From positions 1-64,000 of the forward strand of contig NZ_JAKFUM010000004.1 of the NCBI RefSeq assembly GCF_021732705.1: a DNA stretch of 64,000 nucleotides, written 5' to 3'. The notes below the pieces were generated by a model. It did no database searches. It had not been told where the DNA came from and worked only from the letters and a program-made list of their open reading frames with translations. Below, in pieces: positions 18,639-28,202 of the stretch (its first letter is position 1; every line of letters begins with the position of its first letter). The translations under genes and the position numbers were made by a program. This DNA comes from Nevskia sp. (GTDB lineage Bacteria > Pseudomonadota > Gammaproteobacteria > Nevskiales > Nevskiaceae).

Positions 18639-19304
18639 TCAGCGCGGCGCGGACGGGATGATCGGTGCCGAGGCGCCCGGCGCCACCACCCCCAGCGAGA
18701 TGATGTAGCGCATGCCGTCCTCGACCGACACATCGAGGAATTTCAGCTGATCGGCCGGCACCTGCATGATGAAACCACCGGTCGGATTCGGCGTGGTCGG
18801 CACGAATACCGGAATCAGTTCCTGCCCGGTGACCTCGGTCACCACCCGCAGCGGATCACCGGCCTGAAACCCGACCGTCCACAGGCCGGGCCGCGGCCAT
18901 TCGATCAGCACCACGCGCTTGAACGCGGTGGATTCCTGAGAAAACAGCGTCTCGGCGAGCTTCTTGACGCCGCCGTACAGCGTGCGGACCAGCGGAATTC
19001 GGAACAGCAGTTCCTCCGCCCAGTTCAACATCCGGCTGCCGAGGAAATTCGCCGCCAGCGCGCCGGTGCCGAGCACCAGCGCCACGCTGAGCACCACGCC
19101 CAAGCCCGGAAAATCCGGCCGGATCGATGGCGGAATCAGCAGCAGGCTGGTGTCCAGCAGGCCGACGAGAAAACGGATGACCAGCAGCGTTGCCGCCAGC
19201 GGCACCCAGATCAGCAGGCCGGCGAAGAACCACTGCCGCAGCAGGCGTGGCGCTGCGGCGGGCGGCGGCGACTCCGGCGCCCCGGTCGAGTCCGGATCGG
19301 TCAC
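18639..19304 (-). CDS. DUF502 family membrane protein
   Basis: 221 aa from a GTG start at 19304, which lies 4 bp after the fmdB stop. A hydrophilic N-terminus is followed by two transmembrane segments (LLIWVPLAATLLVIRFLVGL and VVLSVALVLGTGALAANFLG). A conserved soluble part follows, with RIPLVRTLYGGVKKLAETLF, VVLIEWPRPGLWTVGF and VPTTPNPTGGF, the hallmarks of DUF502. Function is unknown. The fmdB-DUF502-aspS order recurs across Proteobacteria, so the link with aspS is positional. An upstream in-frame ATG would run through fmdB and is rejected. Confidence 0.88.
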   Translation of the reverse strand: MTDPDSTGAPESPPPAAAPRLLRQWFFAGLLIWVPLAATLLVIRFLVGLLDTSLLLIPPSIRPDFPGLGVVLSVALVLGTGALAANFLGSRMLNWAEELLFRIPLVRTLYGGVKKLAETLFSQESTAFKRVVLIEWPRPGLWTVGFQAGDPLRVVTEVTGQELIPVFVPTTPNPTGGFIMQVPADQLKFLDVSVEDGMRYIISLGVVAPGASAPIIPSAPR

Positions 19305-19308
19305 CCGC

Positions 19309-19617
19309 TCAGGCAGCCGGCGTCGTGCTGGCTGCAGCCGGGGCCGGCGCAGCAGCGGCGGCCGTGCTCGTCGACTCGGACTTGGTCGTGCTGCCGGTCG
19401 AGCCCTCGCCCGCCAGATTGCGCTTGGTGTCGGAACCGGACTTGAAGTCGGTTTCGTACCAGCCGCCACCCTTCAGCCGGAAGCCGGCCGCCGAAATCTG
19501 CTTGGTCAGGTTCGGCGTATGGCAGGACGGGCAATCAGTCGCCGGCGCATCCGACATCTTCTGCAGGATCGTGGTCGACTTGCCGCAGTGGGTGCAGGCG
19601 TATTCGTAAAACGGCAT
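19309..19617 (-). CDS. FmdB family zinc-ribbon protein
   Basis: A 102-aa protein. The N-terminal MPFYEYACTHCG and the later DCPSCHTP give two CxxC pairs (Cys8/Cys11 and a pair near residue 30), a putative regulatory zinc ribbon of the FmdB/CxxC_CXXC_SSSS type. GWYETDF is also conserved in the family. The C-terminal half is a low-complexity Ala/Ser/Thr tail. It opens the fmdB-DUF502-aspS unit. Biochemical function is not established. Confidence 0.88.
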   Translation of the reverse strand: MPFYEYACTHCGKSTTILQKMSDAPATDCPSCHTPNLTKQISAAGFRLKGGGWYETDFKSGSDTKRNLAGEGSTGSTTKSESTSTAAAAAPAPAAASTTPAA

Positions 19618-19728
19618 GGCTTCACCTCGAAAACGTGATTCTAGTCCGAGTACCGACGAATGGGCCCGCCAACTTGGTTTTCAAGCAGGCCCCGTACCCC
19701 GACGACTGTGCCTGCCGGGTCGGTCCGC

Positions 19729-20916
19729 TCAGAACGAATCCCCCGGCACCCGCACCCAGCCTTCCATCAGGATGCGTGCGGAGCGCGACATGATCGCCTT
19801 CTTGACCACCCACTGACCGTTCTCCTGCGCCGCCGCCGCGCCGACGCGCAGGCTGCCGCTCGGATGGCCGAAGCGCACGGCCTCGCGCGCGCCGCCGCCC
19901 GCCGCCAGATTGACCAGCGTGCCGGGAATCGCCGCCGCGGTGCCGATCGCCACGGCCGCCGTGCCCATCATCGCGTGGTGCAGCTTGCCCATCGACAGCG
20001 CACGGACATTCAGATCGATCTCGTCGGCCTTGATCAGTTTGCCGCTCGACGCGGTGTAGTCCTGCGGCGGCGACACGAACGCGATCTTCGGCGTGTGCTG
20101 GCGCTTGGCCGCTTCCTCCGGCGTCTTGATCAGGCCCATGCGCAGCGCACCGGCGACGCGAATCGCCTCGAACTTCGCGAGCGCCTCGGGCTTGGTATTG
20201 ATCGCTTCGCGCAGCTCGGTACCGGTGTAGCCGATCTCGGCGGCGTTGACGAACACGGTCGGAATGCCGGCGGTGATCATCGTGGCCTTGAGCGTGCCGA
20301 TGCCCGGCACGTCGAGATCGTCGACCAGATTGCCGGTCGGAAACATCGACCCGCCCTCATCGCCGTCGTCCGACGGGTCCATGAACTCGAGGACGATCTC
20401 GGCGGCCGGGAAGGTCACGCCGTCCAGCTCGAAGTCACCGGTCTCCTGCACCTGACCGTTGCTGACCGGCACATGGGCGATGATGGTTTTCCGGATGTTG
20501 GCCTGCCAGATGCGCACGACACAGGTGCCGTTTTCCGGCACGCGCGCCGGATCGATCAGGCCGGCGTGGATCGCGAACGCGCCGGCTGCGGTCGACAGGT
20601 TGCCGCAGTTGCCGCTCCAGTCGACGAAGGCCTTGTCGATCGAGATCTGGCCGTAGAGATAGTCCACATCGTGACCGGGCTGCGTGCTTTTCGACAGCAT
20701 CACGCACTTGGACGTGCTGGACGTAGCACCTCCCATGCCGTCGATGTGCGCCGCATACGGGTCCGGGCTGCCGATCACGCGCAGCAGCAGCTTGTCACGC
20801 GCCTCGCCCGGCACCTGGCAGCGCTCGGGCAGATCGGCGAGCTTGAAGAACACGCCCTTGGACGTGCCGCCGCGGATGTAGGTGGCGGGAATCTTGATTT
20901 GGGGAACGTGGGACAT
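19729..20916 (-). CDS. prpF: 2-methylaconitate cis-trans isomerase
   Basis: 395 aa from the ATG at 20916 (MSHVPQIKIPATYIRGGTS). PrpF isomerises the product of AcnD so that ordinary aconitase can finish the methylcitrate cycle. IRGGTSKGVFF, DGMGGATSSTSKCVML, GNCGNLSTAAGAFA and a conserved HAMMGTAA near the C-terminus identify the diaminopimelate-epimerase-like PrpF fold. It is the last gene of prpB-prpC-acnD-(SRPBCC)-prpF. In-frame codons upstream of 20916 overlap the SRPBCC gene and lack conservation. Confidence 0.94.
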   Translation of the reverse strand: MSHVPQIKIPATYIRGGTSKGVFFKLADLPERCQVPGEARDKLLLRVIGSPDPYAAHIDGMGGATSSTSKCVMLSKSTQPGHDVDYLYGQISIDKAFVDWSGNCGNLSTAAGAFAIHAGLIDPARVPENGTCVVRIWQANIRKTIIAHVPVSNGQVQETGDFELDGVTFPAAEIVLEFMDPSDDGDEGGSMFPTGNLVDDLDVPGIGTLKATMITAGIPTVFVNAAEIGYTGTELREAINTKPEALAKFEAIRVAGALRMGLIKTPEEAAKRQHTPKIAFVSPPQDYTASSGKLIKADEIDLNVRALSMGKLHHAMMGTAAVAIGTAAAIPGTLVNLAAGGGAREAVRFGHPSGSLRVGAAAAQENGQWVVKKAIMSRSARILMEGWVRVPGDSF

Positions 20917-20975
20917 GGCGTTCAGATGCGTCGATGAAAAGGATGGGATGGCCGAGCCGCGAATCGTCGCGTCCG

Positions 20976-21431
20976 TCAGCCTTCGTCGGGAATGGAGGGC
21001 TCGACCAGTTGCGCGAGCATCGTCAGCGACTCCTGCCAGCCGAGATAGCACATCTCCGGCGGAATCGCGTCGGGGATGCCGCCCTGTTCGATGCTGAGCT
21101 CGGTACCGCAGAGCACGGCCTTGAGCGACACCGTCACGCTCATCTCGCCCGGCAGGTTCGCATCGTCGAACTGATCGACGTAGCGCAGCCGCTCGCCCGG
21201 CACCAGCTCCAGATACCGGCACGCGAAAGCGTGGCGCTTGCCGGTGCCGAAATTGGTGAAGGACATGCGATAGCCGCCGCCAACCCGAATGTCGGTGGCA
21301 TGGACCGTCGCGGTAAAGCCATGCGGAGGGAGCCACTTCACTAGGGCCGCGGGGTCGATGAATGCCCGGTACACGCGCTCCGGCGGCGCCTTGAGGATGC
21401 GGTGGAAGCGGACGGTACCGGGCATGGTCAT
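20976..21431 (-). CDS. SRPBCC / AHSA1-type domain protein
   Basis: 151 aa from the ATG at 21431, preceded by GGAG. The pattern VRFHRILKAPPERVYRAFIDPAALVKWLPP near the start, GGGYRMSF in the middle, and YLGWQESLTMLAQLVEP at the end is typical of Activator-of-Hsp90-ATPase-like START-fold proteins, which have a hydrophobic ligand pocket. It sits between acnD and prpF in the same direction, 91 bp after acnD and 59 bp before prpF. It is not a known component of the methylcitrate cycle, and its ligand and role here are unknown. Confidence 0.85.
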   Translation of the reverse strand: MTMPGTVRFHRILKAPPERVYRAFIDPAALVKWLPPHGFTATVHATDIRVGGGYRMSFTNFGTGKRHAFACRYLELVPGERLRYVDQFDDANLPGEMSVTVSLKAVLCGTELSIEQGGIPDAIPPEMCYLGWQESLTMLAQLVEPSIPDEG

Positions 21432-21522
21432 TGCTCCAGGAGTGAGGCGGGACAGGGCGATGCCATCGGCACCGCCCTGTCCGGACGACGCATGAGCGGC
21501 TTCGAAATCGACAGCCCGATTT

Positions 21523-24120
21523 TCAGGCGGCCTGGGTCTGCGCCAGGAAATCCACCGCAAACCGCTGCAGCACGCCGCCCGCTTCGTAGACCAGCACTTC
21601 CTCGTCGGAATCGAGACGGCAGGTCATCGGCACTTCGACGCGCTCCCCGTTCTTCCGCGTGATCACCAGCGTCAAGGTCGTGCGCGGTGCCAGCTTGCCC
21701 TCGACGTCGTAAGTCTCGGTGCCGTCGATGCCCAAGGTCAGTCGCGTCGTGCCCGGCTTGAACTCCAGCGGCAGCACGCCCATACCGATCAGATTCGTCC
21801 GGTGGATGCGCTCGAAGCCTTCGGCGGCGATCACTTCGACACCGGCCAGACGCACGCCCTTGGCGGCCCAGTCACGCGAGCTGCCCTGACCGTAGTCGGC
21901 ACCGGCGACGATGATCAGCGGCTGCTTGCGTTCCATGTAGGTCTCGATCGCTTCCCACATGCGCACGACCTTGCCGTCCGGCTCGATGCGCGCCAGCGAA
22001 CCCTTCTTGACCTTGCCATCGACGATCGCCATTTCGTTGACCAGCTGCGGGTTGGCGAAGGTCGCGCGCTGCGCGGTCAGATGGTCGCCGCGATGCGTGG
22101 CGTACGAATTGAAGTCCTCTTCCGGCACGCCCATCTTGTGCAGGTATTCGCCTGCGGCGCTGTCCATCATGATCGCGTTCGAGGGCGAGAGATGGTCGGT
22201 GGTGATGTTGTCCGGCAGCACCGCCAGCGGGCGCAGGCCCTTCAAGGTGCGGGCACCGGCCAGCGCACCTTCCCAGTACGGCGGACGGCGGATGTAGGTG
22301 CTCATCTCGCGCCAGGCATACAGCGGGCTGATCGACTTGCCGTCATCGGCTTCCTTCCTGAACATCGGCTCGTAGACGGCCCGGAACTGCGTGGGGTTCA
22401 CGCTCTTCGCGACCACCGCGTCGATCTCGGCATCGGTCGGCCAGATGTCCTTGAGCGTGACTGGCTTGCCGTCCTTGTCCAGACCGAGCACGTCCTTCTC
22501 GATGTCGAAACGCACCGTGCCGGCGATCGCATAGGCGACGACCAGCGGCGGGCTGGCGAGGAAGGCCTGCTTCGCATACGGATGGATGCGGCCATCGAAG
22601 TTGCGGTTGCCGGACAGCACGGCGGTCGCGTACAGGTCACGGTCGATGATTTCCTGCTGGATCTTCGGATCGAGCGCGCCGCTCATGCCGTTGCAGGTGG
22701 TGCAGGCGAACGCGACGATGCCGAAGCCAAGCGCTTCGAGTTCGCTGAGCAGCTGCGCGTCCTTCAGATAGCTTTCGACGACCTTCGAGCCGGGCGCCAG
22801 CGATGACTTCACCCACGGCTTGCGGGTCAGGCCGGCCTTGTTCGCGTTGCGGGCCAGCAGGCCGGCGGCGATCACGTTGCGCGGGTTCGAGGTGTTGGTG
22901 CAACTGGTGATCGCGGCGATGATCACCGCGCCATCCGGCATCTTGCCGTCCGCCGGCAACTCCCACGGGGCCGCGATGCCACGCTCGGCGAGGGCCGACG
23001 TCGGCAGGCGCTTGTGCGGGTTGCTCGGGCCGGCCATGTTGCGGACCACGGTACCGAGATCGAAGGTCAGCACGCGCTCGTACTGGGCGGTCTTCAGATC
23101 ATCGGCCCACAGGCCGCAGTGCTTGGCATAGGTCTCGACCAGCTTGACCTGCTCGTCCGAGCGGCCGGTGAGCTTGAGGTAGTCGATGGTGTTCTGGTCG
23201 ATGAAGAACATCGCCGCCGTGGCGCCGTATTCGGGTGCCATGTTGGAAATGGTCGCGCGATCGCCCAAGGTCAGCGCGGCAGCGCCCGGACCGCGGAATT
23301 CCAGATAGTGGCCAACGACCTTTTCCTTGCGCAGGAATTCGGTCAGCGCCAGCACCACGTCGGTGGCGGTGATGCCCGGACCCGGCTTGCCGGTCAGTTC
23401 GACACCGGTGATGTCCGGCAGGCGCATCCACGAGGCGCGGCCCAGCATCACGTTCTCGGCTTCCAGGCCGCCGACGCCGATGGCGATGACGCCGAGCGCA
23501 TCGACGTGCGGCGTGTGGCTGTCGGTGCCGACGCAGGTGTCCGGGAACGCGACGCCATCCTGCGTGTAGATCACCGGGCTCATTCGCTCCAGGTTGATCT
23601 GATGCATGATCCCGTTGCCCGGCGGGATCACTTCCATGTTCTTGAACGCCTTCTTGGTCCAGTCGATGAAGTGGAAGCGATCATCGTTGCGGCGATCTTC
23701 CACCGCACGGTTCTTCGCGAACGCATCGCGGTCATAGCCGCCGTACTCCACCGCCAGCGAGTGGTCGACGATCAGCTGCACCGGCACCACCGGATTCACT
23801 TTTGCTGGGTCGCCGCCCATGTCAGCGATCGCGTCACGCAGACCGGCGAGATCGACCAGTGCGGTCTGACCGAGGATGTCGTGGCAGACCACGCGCACCG
23901 GGAACCACGGGAAATCGAGATCGCGCTTGCGCTCGATCAGCTGACCCAGATAGGCCGCGACCTTTTCCGGCTCGCCCTTGCGCACCAGATTCTCGGCGTG
24001 CACGCGTGCGGTGTACGGCAAGGTCGCGTAGGCACCGGGCTTGATGGCATCGACTGCGGCGCGGGCGTCGAAATAGTCGAGCGAGGTGCCGGGAAGGTTC
24101 TTACGGTAGGCGGTGTTCAT
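21523..24120 (-). CDS. acnD: Fe/S-dependent 2-methylcitrate dehydratase
   Basis: 865 aa. An aconitase-superfamily enzyme that dehydrates 2-methylcitrate, replacing the iron-free PrpD. The start YRKNLPGTSLDYFDAR, the cluster-binding cysteines in TSCTNTSNP and ACTTCNGMSG, and VGTDSHTPHVDALG are present; length matches AcnD rather than the roughly 890-residue AcnA. Its neighbours prpC and prpF support the AcnD call. The C-terminal swivel domain contains ADYGQGSSRDWAAKG. The gap upstream holds the second copy of the intergenic repeat. Confidence 0.95.
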   Translation of the reverse strand: MNTAYRKNLPGTSLDYFDARAAVDAIKPGAYATLPYTARVHAENLVRKGEPEKVAAYLGQLIERKRDLDFPWFPVRVVCHDILGQTALVDLAGLRDAIADMGGDPAKVNPVVPVQLIVDHSLAVEYGGYDRDAFAKNRAVEDRRNDDRFHFIDWTKKAFKNMEVIPPGNGIMHQINLERMSPVIYTQDGVAFPDTCVGTDSHTPHVDALGVIAIGVGGLEAENVMLGRASWMRLPDITGVELTGKPGPGITATDVVLALTEFLRKEKVVGHYLEFRGPGAAALTLGDRATISNMAPEYGATAAMFFIDQNTIDYLKLTGRSDEQVKLVETYAKHCGLWADDLKTAQYERVLTFDLGTVVRNMAGPSNPHKRLPTSALAERGIAAPWELPADGKMPDGAVIIAAITSCTNTSNPRNVIAAGLLARNANKAGLTRKPWVKSSLAPGSKVVESYLKDAQLLSELEALGFGIVAFACTTCNGMSGALDPKIQQEIIDRDLYATAVLSGNRNFDGRIHPYAKQAFLASPPLVVAYAIAGTVRFDIEKDVLGLDKDGKPVTLKDIWPTDAEIDAVVAKSVNPTQFRAVYEPMFRKEADDGKSISPLYAWREMSTYIRRPPYWEGALAGARTLKGLRPLAVLPDNITTDHLSPSNAIMMDSAAGEYLHKMGVPEEDFNSYATHRGDHLTAQRATFANPQLVNEMAIVDGKVKKGSLARIEPDGKVVRMWEAIETYMERKQPLIIVAGADYGQGSSRDWAAKGVRLAGVEVIAAEGFERIHRTNLIGMGVLPLEFKPGTTRLTLGIDGTETYDVEGKLAPRTTLTLVITRKNGERVEVPMTCRLDSDEEVLVYEAGGVLQRFAVDFLAQTQAA

Positions 24121-24126
24121 GGGGGC

Positions 24127-24228
24127 GTCAGGCGGGAAGCGTGAGGGGTGAGGCGGAACGCCGGTGAGGCATGAGGGGCGACAGGGGCTTTCACGCCTCC
24201 CGCCTCACCCCTCACGCCTCGCGGAAGC
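24127..24228. repeat. Intergenic CGCCTCAC-type repeat, locus 2
   Basis: The 111-bp gap between prpC and acnD contains a left arm rich in GGCGGGAAGCGTGAGGGGTG and a right arm CCGCCTCACCCCTCACGCCT, together a strong imperfect hairpin. It shares an exact 16-mer (24201-24216) and an exact 12-mer (24130-24141) with the glyA-nrdR gap. In the prp transcript it could act as a processing or partial termination site. Confidence 0.75.
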
Positions 24229-24231
24229 GCG

Positions 24232-25389
24232 TTACTTGCGCTCGGCCAGCGGCACGAACGTCAGGTCTTCCGGGCCGACGTAGTTCGCGCTCGGACGGAT
24301 GATCTTGCCGTCGATGCGCTGCTCGATGACGTGCGCGCTCCAGCCGCTGGTGCGGGCGATCACGAACAGCGGCGTGAACATCGCGGTCGGCACGCCCATC
24401 ACGTGATAGCTGACGGCCGAGAACCAGTCGAGGTTCGGGAACATCTTCTTGATGTCCCACATCACCGTTTCCAGACGCTCGGCGATGTCGAACATCTTGG
24501 TGCTGCCGGCTTCGATCGACAGGTCCTTGGCCACCTGCTTGATCACCTTGTTGCGCGGATCGCTGACCGTGTACACCGGGTGGCCGAAACCGATGACGAC
24601 TTCCTTCTTCTCGACGCGGGCCTTGATGTCGGCTTCCGCCTCATCCGGGTTGTCGTAGCGCTTCTGGATCTCGAACGCCACTTCGTTGGCACCGCCGTGC
24701 TTCGGGCCACGCAGGGCGCCGATGCCGCCGGCAATGCACGAATACAGGTCCGAACCGGTGCCGGCGACCACGCGGCTGGTGAACGTCGAGGCGTTGAACT
24801 CGTGCTCTGCGTACAGCACCAGCGAGGTGTGCATCGCCTTGACCCAGCTGTCGCGCGGCTTTTCGCCGTGCAGCAGGTGCAGGAAGTGACCGCCGATGGA
24901 GTCGTCGTCGGTCTCGACGTCGATGATGTTGCCGTTGTGGCTGTAGTGGTACCAGTACAGCAGCATCGAGCCCAAGCTCGCCATCAGCTTGTCGGCGATG
25001 TCGCGGGCGCCCGGATGGTTGTGGTCGTCCTTCTCCGGCAGCACGCAGCCGAGGGCCGAGACGCCCGTGCGCATGACATCCATCGGATGCGAGGCCGCCG
25101 GCAGCTGTTCCAGCACGCTCTTGACCGCCGCCGGCAGGCCGCGCAACGACTTCAGCTTGGCCTTGTACGCCTTCAGTTCGGACACGTTCGGCAGCTTGCC
25201 GTGGACCAGCAGGTGTGCGATCTCCTCAAACTCGCAGGCGGCGGCGACATCGAGGATGTCGTAGCCGCGGTAGTGCAGGTCGTTGCCGGTGCGGCCGACG
25301 GTGCACAGCGCGGTGTTGCCGGCGGCGGTGCCGCTCAGGGCGACGGACTTCTTCGGCTTGAAGCCGGGGGCGGCGGTGGTTTCGCTCAT
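24232..25389 (-). CDS. prpC: 2-methylcitrate synthase
   Basis: A 385-aa citrate-synthase-family enzyme that condenses propionyl-CoA with oxaloacetate. [40 protein letters not shown] (catalytic His) and [13 protein letters not shown] are conserved. The closing Gly/His-containing [17 protein letters not shown] is typical of 2-methylcitrate synthases. It lies 55 bp after prpB. Confidence 0.96.
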   Translation of the reverse strand: MSETTAAPGFKPKKSVALSGTAAGNTALCTVGRTGNDLHYRGYDILDVAAACEFEEIAHLLVHGKLPNVSELKAYKAKLKSLRGLPAAVKSVLEQLPAASHPMDVMRTGVSALGCVLPEKDDHNHPGARDIADKLMASLGSMLLYWYHYSHNGNIIDVETDDDSIGGHFLHLLHGEKPRDSWVKAMHTSLVLYAEHEFNASTFTSRVVAGTGSDLYSCIAGGIGALRGPKHGGANEVAFEIQKRYDNPDEAEADIKARVEKKEVVIGFGHPVYTVSDPRNKVIKQVAKDLSIEAGSTKMFDIAERLETVMWDIKKMFPNLDWFSAVSYHVMGVPTAMFTPLFVIARTSGWSAHVIEQRIDGKIIRPSANYVGPEDLTFVPLAERK

Positions 25390-25444
25390 GGTGTCTCCTG
25401 GTTGTTCGTGGGGTGCAGTCGACGCGGGCTGGAGCCCGCTGGGC

Positions 25445-26335
25445 TTACTTCTTCTTCGCGGCGAACAGCGCGTCGAGACGGTTCTCGAACGCGTGATAGC
25501 CGATGCGGTCGTACAGCTCGGCGCGGGTCTGCATCAGCTCGACCACGTCCTTCTGGTGGCCGTTGGCGCGCACCGAGGTATAGACCGCTTCCGCCGCCTT
25601 GTTGGCCGCGCGGAACGCGCTCAGCGGGAACAGCTGGATGGCGACGCCGACGGAGGCCAGTTCGTCACGCGTGAACAGCGGCGTGGCGCCGAACTCGGTG
25701 ATGTTGGCCAGCACCGGCACCTTCACGGCGTCGACGAAACGCTGGTAGGTCGCGAGGTCGTAGGCGGCCTCGGCGAAGATGCCGTCGGCGCCGGCTTCAA
25801 CACAGGCGATCGAGCGCTCGATTGCCGCATCGACGCCTTCGGCCTGGATCGCGTCGGTGCGGGCGATGATGAAGAAGTCGGCATCGGTCTTGGCATCGGC
25901 GGCCGCCTTGACGCGGTCGACCATCTCGTCCTTCGGCACGATTTCCTTGCCCGGGCGATGGCCGCAGCGCTTCGCCCCCACCTGATCCTCGATGTGGCAG
26001 GCCGCGGCGCCGGCCTTGATCAGCGACTTCACGGTGCGCTCGATGTTGAAGGCGCTGGCGCCGAAGCCGGTGTCGATGTCGACCAAGAGCGGCAGGTCGC
26101 AGACGTCGGTGATGCGGCGGGTGTCGGTCAGCACGTCGTCCATCGTGTTGATGCCGAGGTCCGGCATGCCGAGGGAACCGGCGGCGACACCGCCACCCGA
26201 CAGGTAGATCGCCTTGAAGCCGGCGCGCTTGGCCAGCAGCGCGTGGTTGGCGTTGATGGCGCCGATCACCTGCAGCGGCTTTTCGGCAGCGAGAGCGGCG
26301 CGGAAACGGGCACCGGCGGAAGACGTCATGAGCAA
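25445..26335 (-). CDS. prpB: Methylisocitrate lyase
   Basis: A 296-aa Mg-dependent lyase that splits 2-methylisocitrate into pyruvate and succinate. The catalytic motif KRCGH is at residues 122-126 (Cys124); [17 protein letters not shown] and [14 protein letters not shown] are family signatures. The start at 26335 gives MLMTSSAG; Met3 is an alternative. As the first gene of the prp operon it is preceded by a sigma-54-type promoter and transcribed divergently from prpR. Confidence 0.96.
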   Translation of the reverse strand: MLMTSSAGARFRAALAAEKPLQVIGAINANHALLAKRAGFKAIYLSGGGVAAGSLGMPDLGINTMDDVLTDTRRITDVCDLPLLVDIDTGFGASAFNIERTVKSLIKAGAAACHIEDQVGAKRCGHRPGKEIVPKDEMVDRVKAAADAKTDADFFIIARTDAIQAEGVDAAIERSIACVEAGADGIFAEAAYDLATYQRFVDAVKVPVLANITEFGATPLFTRDELASVGVAIQLFPLSAFRAANKAAEAVYTSVRANGHQKDVVELMQTRAELYDRIGYHAFENRLDALFAAKKK

Positions 26336-26415
26336 CTCCTTGATGATCGGGCGGGCGACGGAGGCAGGACTTCGGCGCTCCAGCGGCCCGACGGCGGTGA
26401 CGGGCGTGTCCCATA

Positions 26416-26431
26416 CTCAAGACGCGTGCCA
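26416..26431 (-). promoter_or_regulatory. Sigma-54 (-24/-12) promoter for prpB
   Basis: TGGCACGCGTCTTGAG on the minus strand matches the -24 TGGCACG exactly. It has TTGA instead of TTGC at -12, with correct spacing. It predicts a start about 70 nt before prpB. The divergent activator prpR is of the sigma-54-dependent class, which strongly supports it. Confidence 0.75.
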
Positions 26432-26551
26432 TCTGGAAACACGGTCGGAATGGTGCTTGACCTTGATTGCAAGCTGTTGAATGGTCGACGTTTATCGGAA
26501 TTCACAGCGTGCCGCGACCGTCCGGCATCTCGACCCGGACCCGCCAGGGCA

Positions 26552-26586
26552 CGTTCCATGCAACATCTGAAACGTTGCATGGAACG
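26552..26586. promoter_or_regulatory. PrpR operator/upstream activating palindrome
   Basis: A perfect inverted repeat with 13-bp arms, CGTTCCATGCAAC (26552-26564) and GTTGCATGGAACG (26574-26586), around a 9-bp spacer. Its centre is about 164 bp upstream of the predicted prpB start, a usual distance for a sigma-54 enhancer site. It also covers the likely -35 of prpR, so it can serve both activation of prpBC and control of prpR. Confidence 0.75.
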
Positions 26587-26602
26587 GGCGCTGAGACATA
26601 AT
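26575..26602 (+). promoter_or_regulatory. prpR promoter, probably leaderless
   Basis: TTGCAT (26575-26580) and CATAAT (26597-26602), separated by 16 bp, form a plausible sigma-70 promoter. Transcription would begin within a base of the prpR ATG at 26610, and no Shine-Dalgarno is present. The -35 lies inside the palindrome's right arm. Confidence 0.55.
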
Positions 26603-26609
26603 CCGCAGC

Positions 26610-28202
26610 ATGCAGAACACCGAAACCAGCCTGCCCGCGATCTGGACCGTCAGCGTCACCCGCCTGTCGCGGCTGATGCAGGAAGTGACGCCGGAATTCG
26701 ACGGCCGTGCCGTGATCGACACGATCGATCTCGGCTTCGAGGAAGCCGTCACCCACCTACGCGAGCGGCTGCGCGAGGAAGACTGCGACGTCGTGCTGTC
26801 GGCCGGCTCGAACGGCGAATACCTGCGCAACCGCATCGACAAGCCGATCGTCCTCGTCCGCCCGGACGGCTTCGATCTGATGCTGGCGCTGACCCGCGCC
26901 CGCCGGCATTCCAGCCGCATCGGCATCATCAGCTACGGCGACGAGTTGCCGGCCTTCAGCGGCTTCAAGCAGGAGTTCGGCCTGAGCATCGAGCAGCGCG
27001 CATATACCCACACCGAGGACGCGCGCGATCACGTGGCTGAACTGGTGTCGCTCGGCTGCGGCGCCATCGTCGGCACCGGCTATGTCACCGAACTGGCGGA
27101 CCGCGCCGGCGTCGTCGGCATCCTGATGTATTCGCCGGAATCGATCCGCCGCGCGTTCGAGCAGGCGATCGACCTCGCCCGGATGCTGACCAACGCCCGC
27201 AGCGGCCTGCGCCGCGCGCCGAGCACGCCGGACTCCCGCTACAGCCTGCGGCGGCTGATCGGCAACAGCGAGACGATGGTGGCGCTGCGCGATCAGGTGC
27301 GGCTGTACGGCGCCAGCGACCGCACCGTGCTGATCACCGGCGAGACCGGCACCGGCAAGGAACTGGTCGCGCAGGCGTTGCACGGCGCCAGCCCACGCCG
27401 CAGTGCCGCGTTCGTGGCGATCAACTGCGGGGCGATTGCCGAATCGCTGCTGGAGTCGGAGCTGTTCGGCTACGCCGACGGCGCGTTCACCGGCTCGCGT
27501 CGCGGCGGCCGCGCCGGGCTGATCGAGGCCGCGAACGGCGGCACGTTGTTTCTCGACGAAATCGGCGAAATGCCGCTGGCGCTGCAGACGCGGCTGCTGC
27601 GGGTGCTGGAGGAACGCGAGGTGCTTCGGGTCGGCAGCGTGCGGGCCACGCCGGTCGACGTGCGCGTGATCGCGGCGACGCACTGCGAACTGGATCAGTT
27701 GGTGCGCGAAGGCCGCTTCCGGCGCGATCTGTACTACCGGCTGAACGTGCTGCGCATGGTGCTGCCGCCGCTGCGCGAGCATGCCGACGACGTGCCGCTG
27801 CTGCTGATGAGCTTCCTGCGCGCGGTCGGCGGCGGCGCGATGGTCATCGACGGCCCGGCACAGGCCGCGCTGCTGGCGCACGACTGGCCCGGCAACATCC
27901 GCGAGTTGCGCAATCTGGCCGAACGCATCGCCGTCCTCGGCCCCGCCGAGTCGCCGCTCGCGGCGCTGACCCGGCCGTTGCTGGCACGCTGCGCGCCGGA
28001 GATGTTTGCCGAGGCAAGGCCGAGTCCCCTGCCTGCGCCGGCCGCGGTTCGCGCGGATGACGCGGCGATGCCGTCGCGCCAGCGCCCGGACCCGGCCGAG
28101 CTGCAGGCGCTGCTGCTGCAGCATCGCGGTCAGCGTGCGGCGGTGGCGGCCACGCTCGGCGTGTCGCGCAGCACGCTGTGGCGCTGGCTGCAGGACGCCT
28201 AG
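26610..28202 (+). CDS. prpR: Sigma-54-dependent propionate catabolism activator
   Basis: 530 aa. The N-terminal PrpR sensor domain (about 1-195) binds 2-methylcitrate in characterised homologues. The AAA+ domain follows, with Walker A GETGTGKE near 243-250, GAFTG at 291-295 (sigma-54 contact) and the Walker B block [10 protein letters not shown]. The C-terminal Fis-type helix-turn-helix [19 protein letters not shown] ends the protein. It is divergent from prpB, with the palindrome and -24/-12 promoter between. It should switch on prpB-prpF when propionate is metabolised. Confidence 0.95.
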   Translation: MQNTETSLPAIWTVSVTRLSRLMQEVTPEFDGRAVIDTIDLGFEEAVTHLRERLREEDCDVVLSAGSNGEYLRNRIDKPIVLVRPDGFDLMLALTRARRHSSRIGIISYGDELPAFSGFKQEFGLSIEQRAYTHTEDARDHVAELVSLGCGAIVGTGYVTELADRAGVVGILMYSPESIRRAFEQAIDLARMLTNARSGLRRAPSTPDSRYSLRRLIGNSETMVALRDQVRLYGASDRTVLITGETGTGKELVAQALHGASPRRSAAFVAINCGAIAESLLESELFGYADGAFTGSRRGGRAGLIEAANGGTLFLDEIGEMPLALQTRLLRVLEEREVLRVGSVRATPVDVRVIAATHCELDQLVREGRFRRDLYYRLNVLRMVLPPLREHADDVPLLLMSFLRAVGGGAMVIDGPAQAALLAHDWPGNIRELRNLAERIAVLGPAESPLAALTRPLLARCAPEMFAEARPSPLPAPAAVRADDAAMPSRQRPDPAELQALLLQHRGQRAAVAATLGVSRSTLWRWLQDA

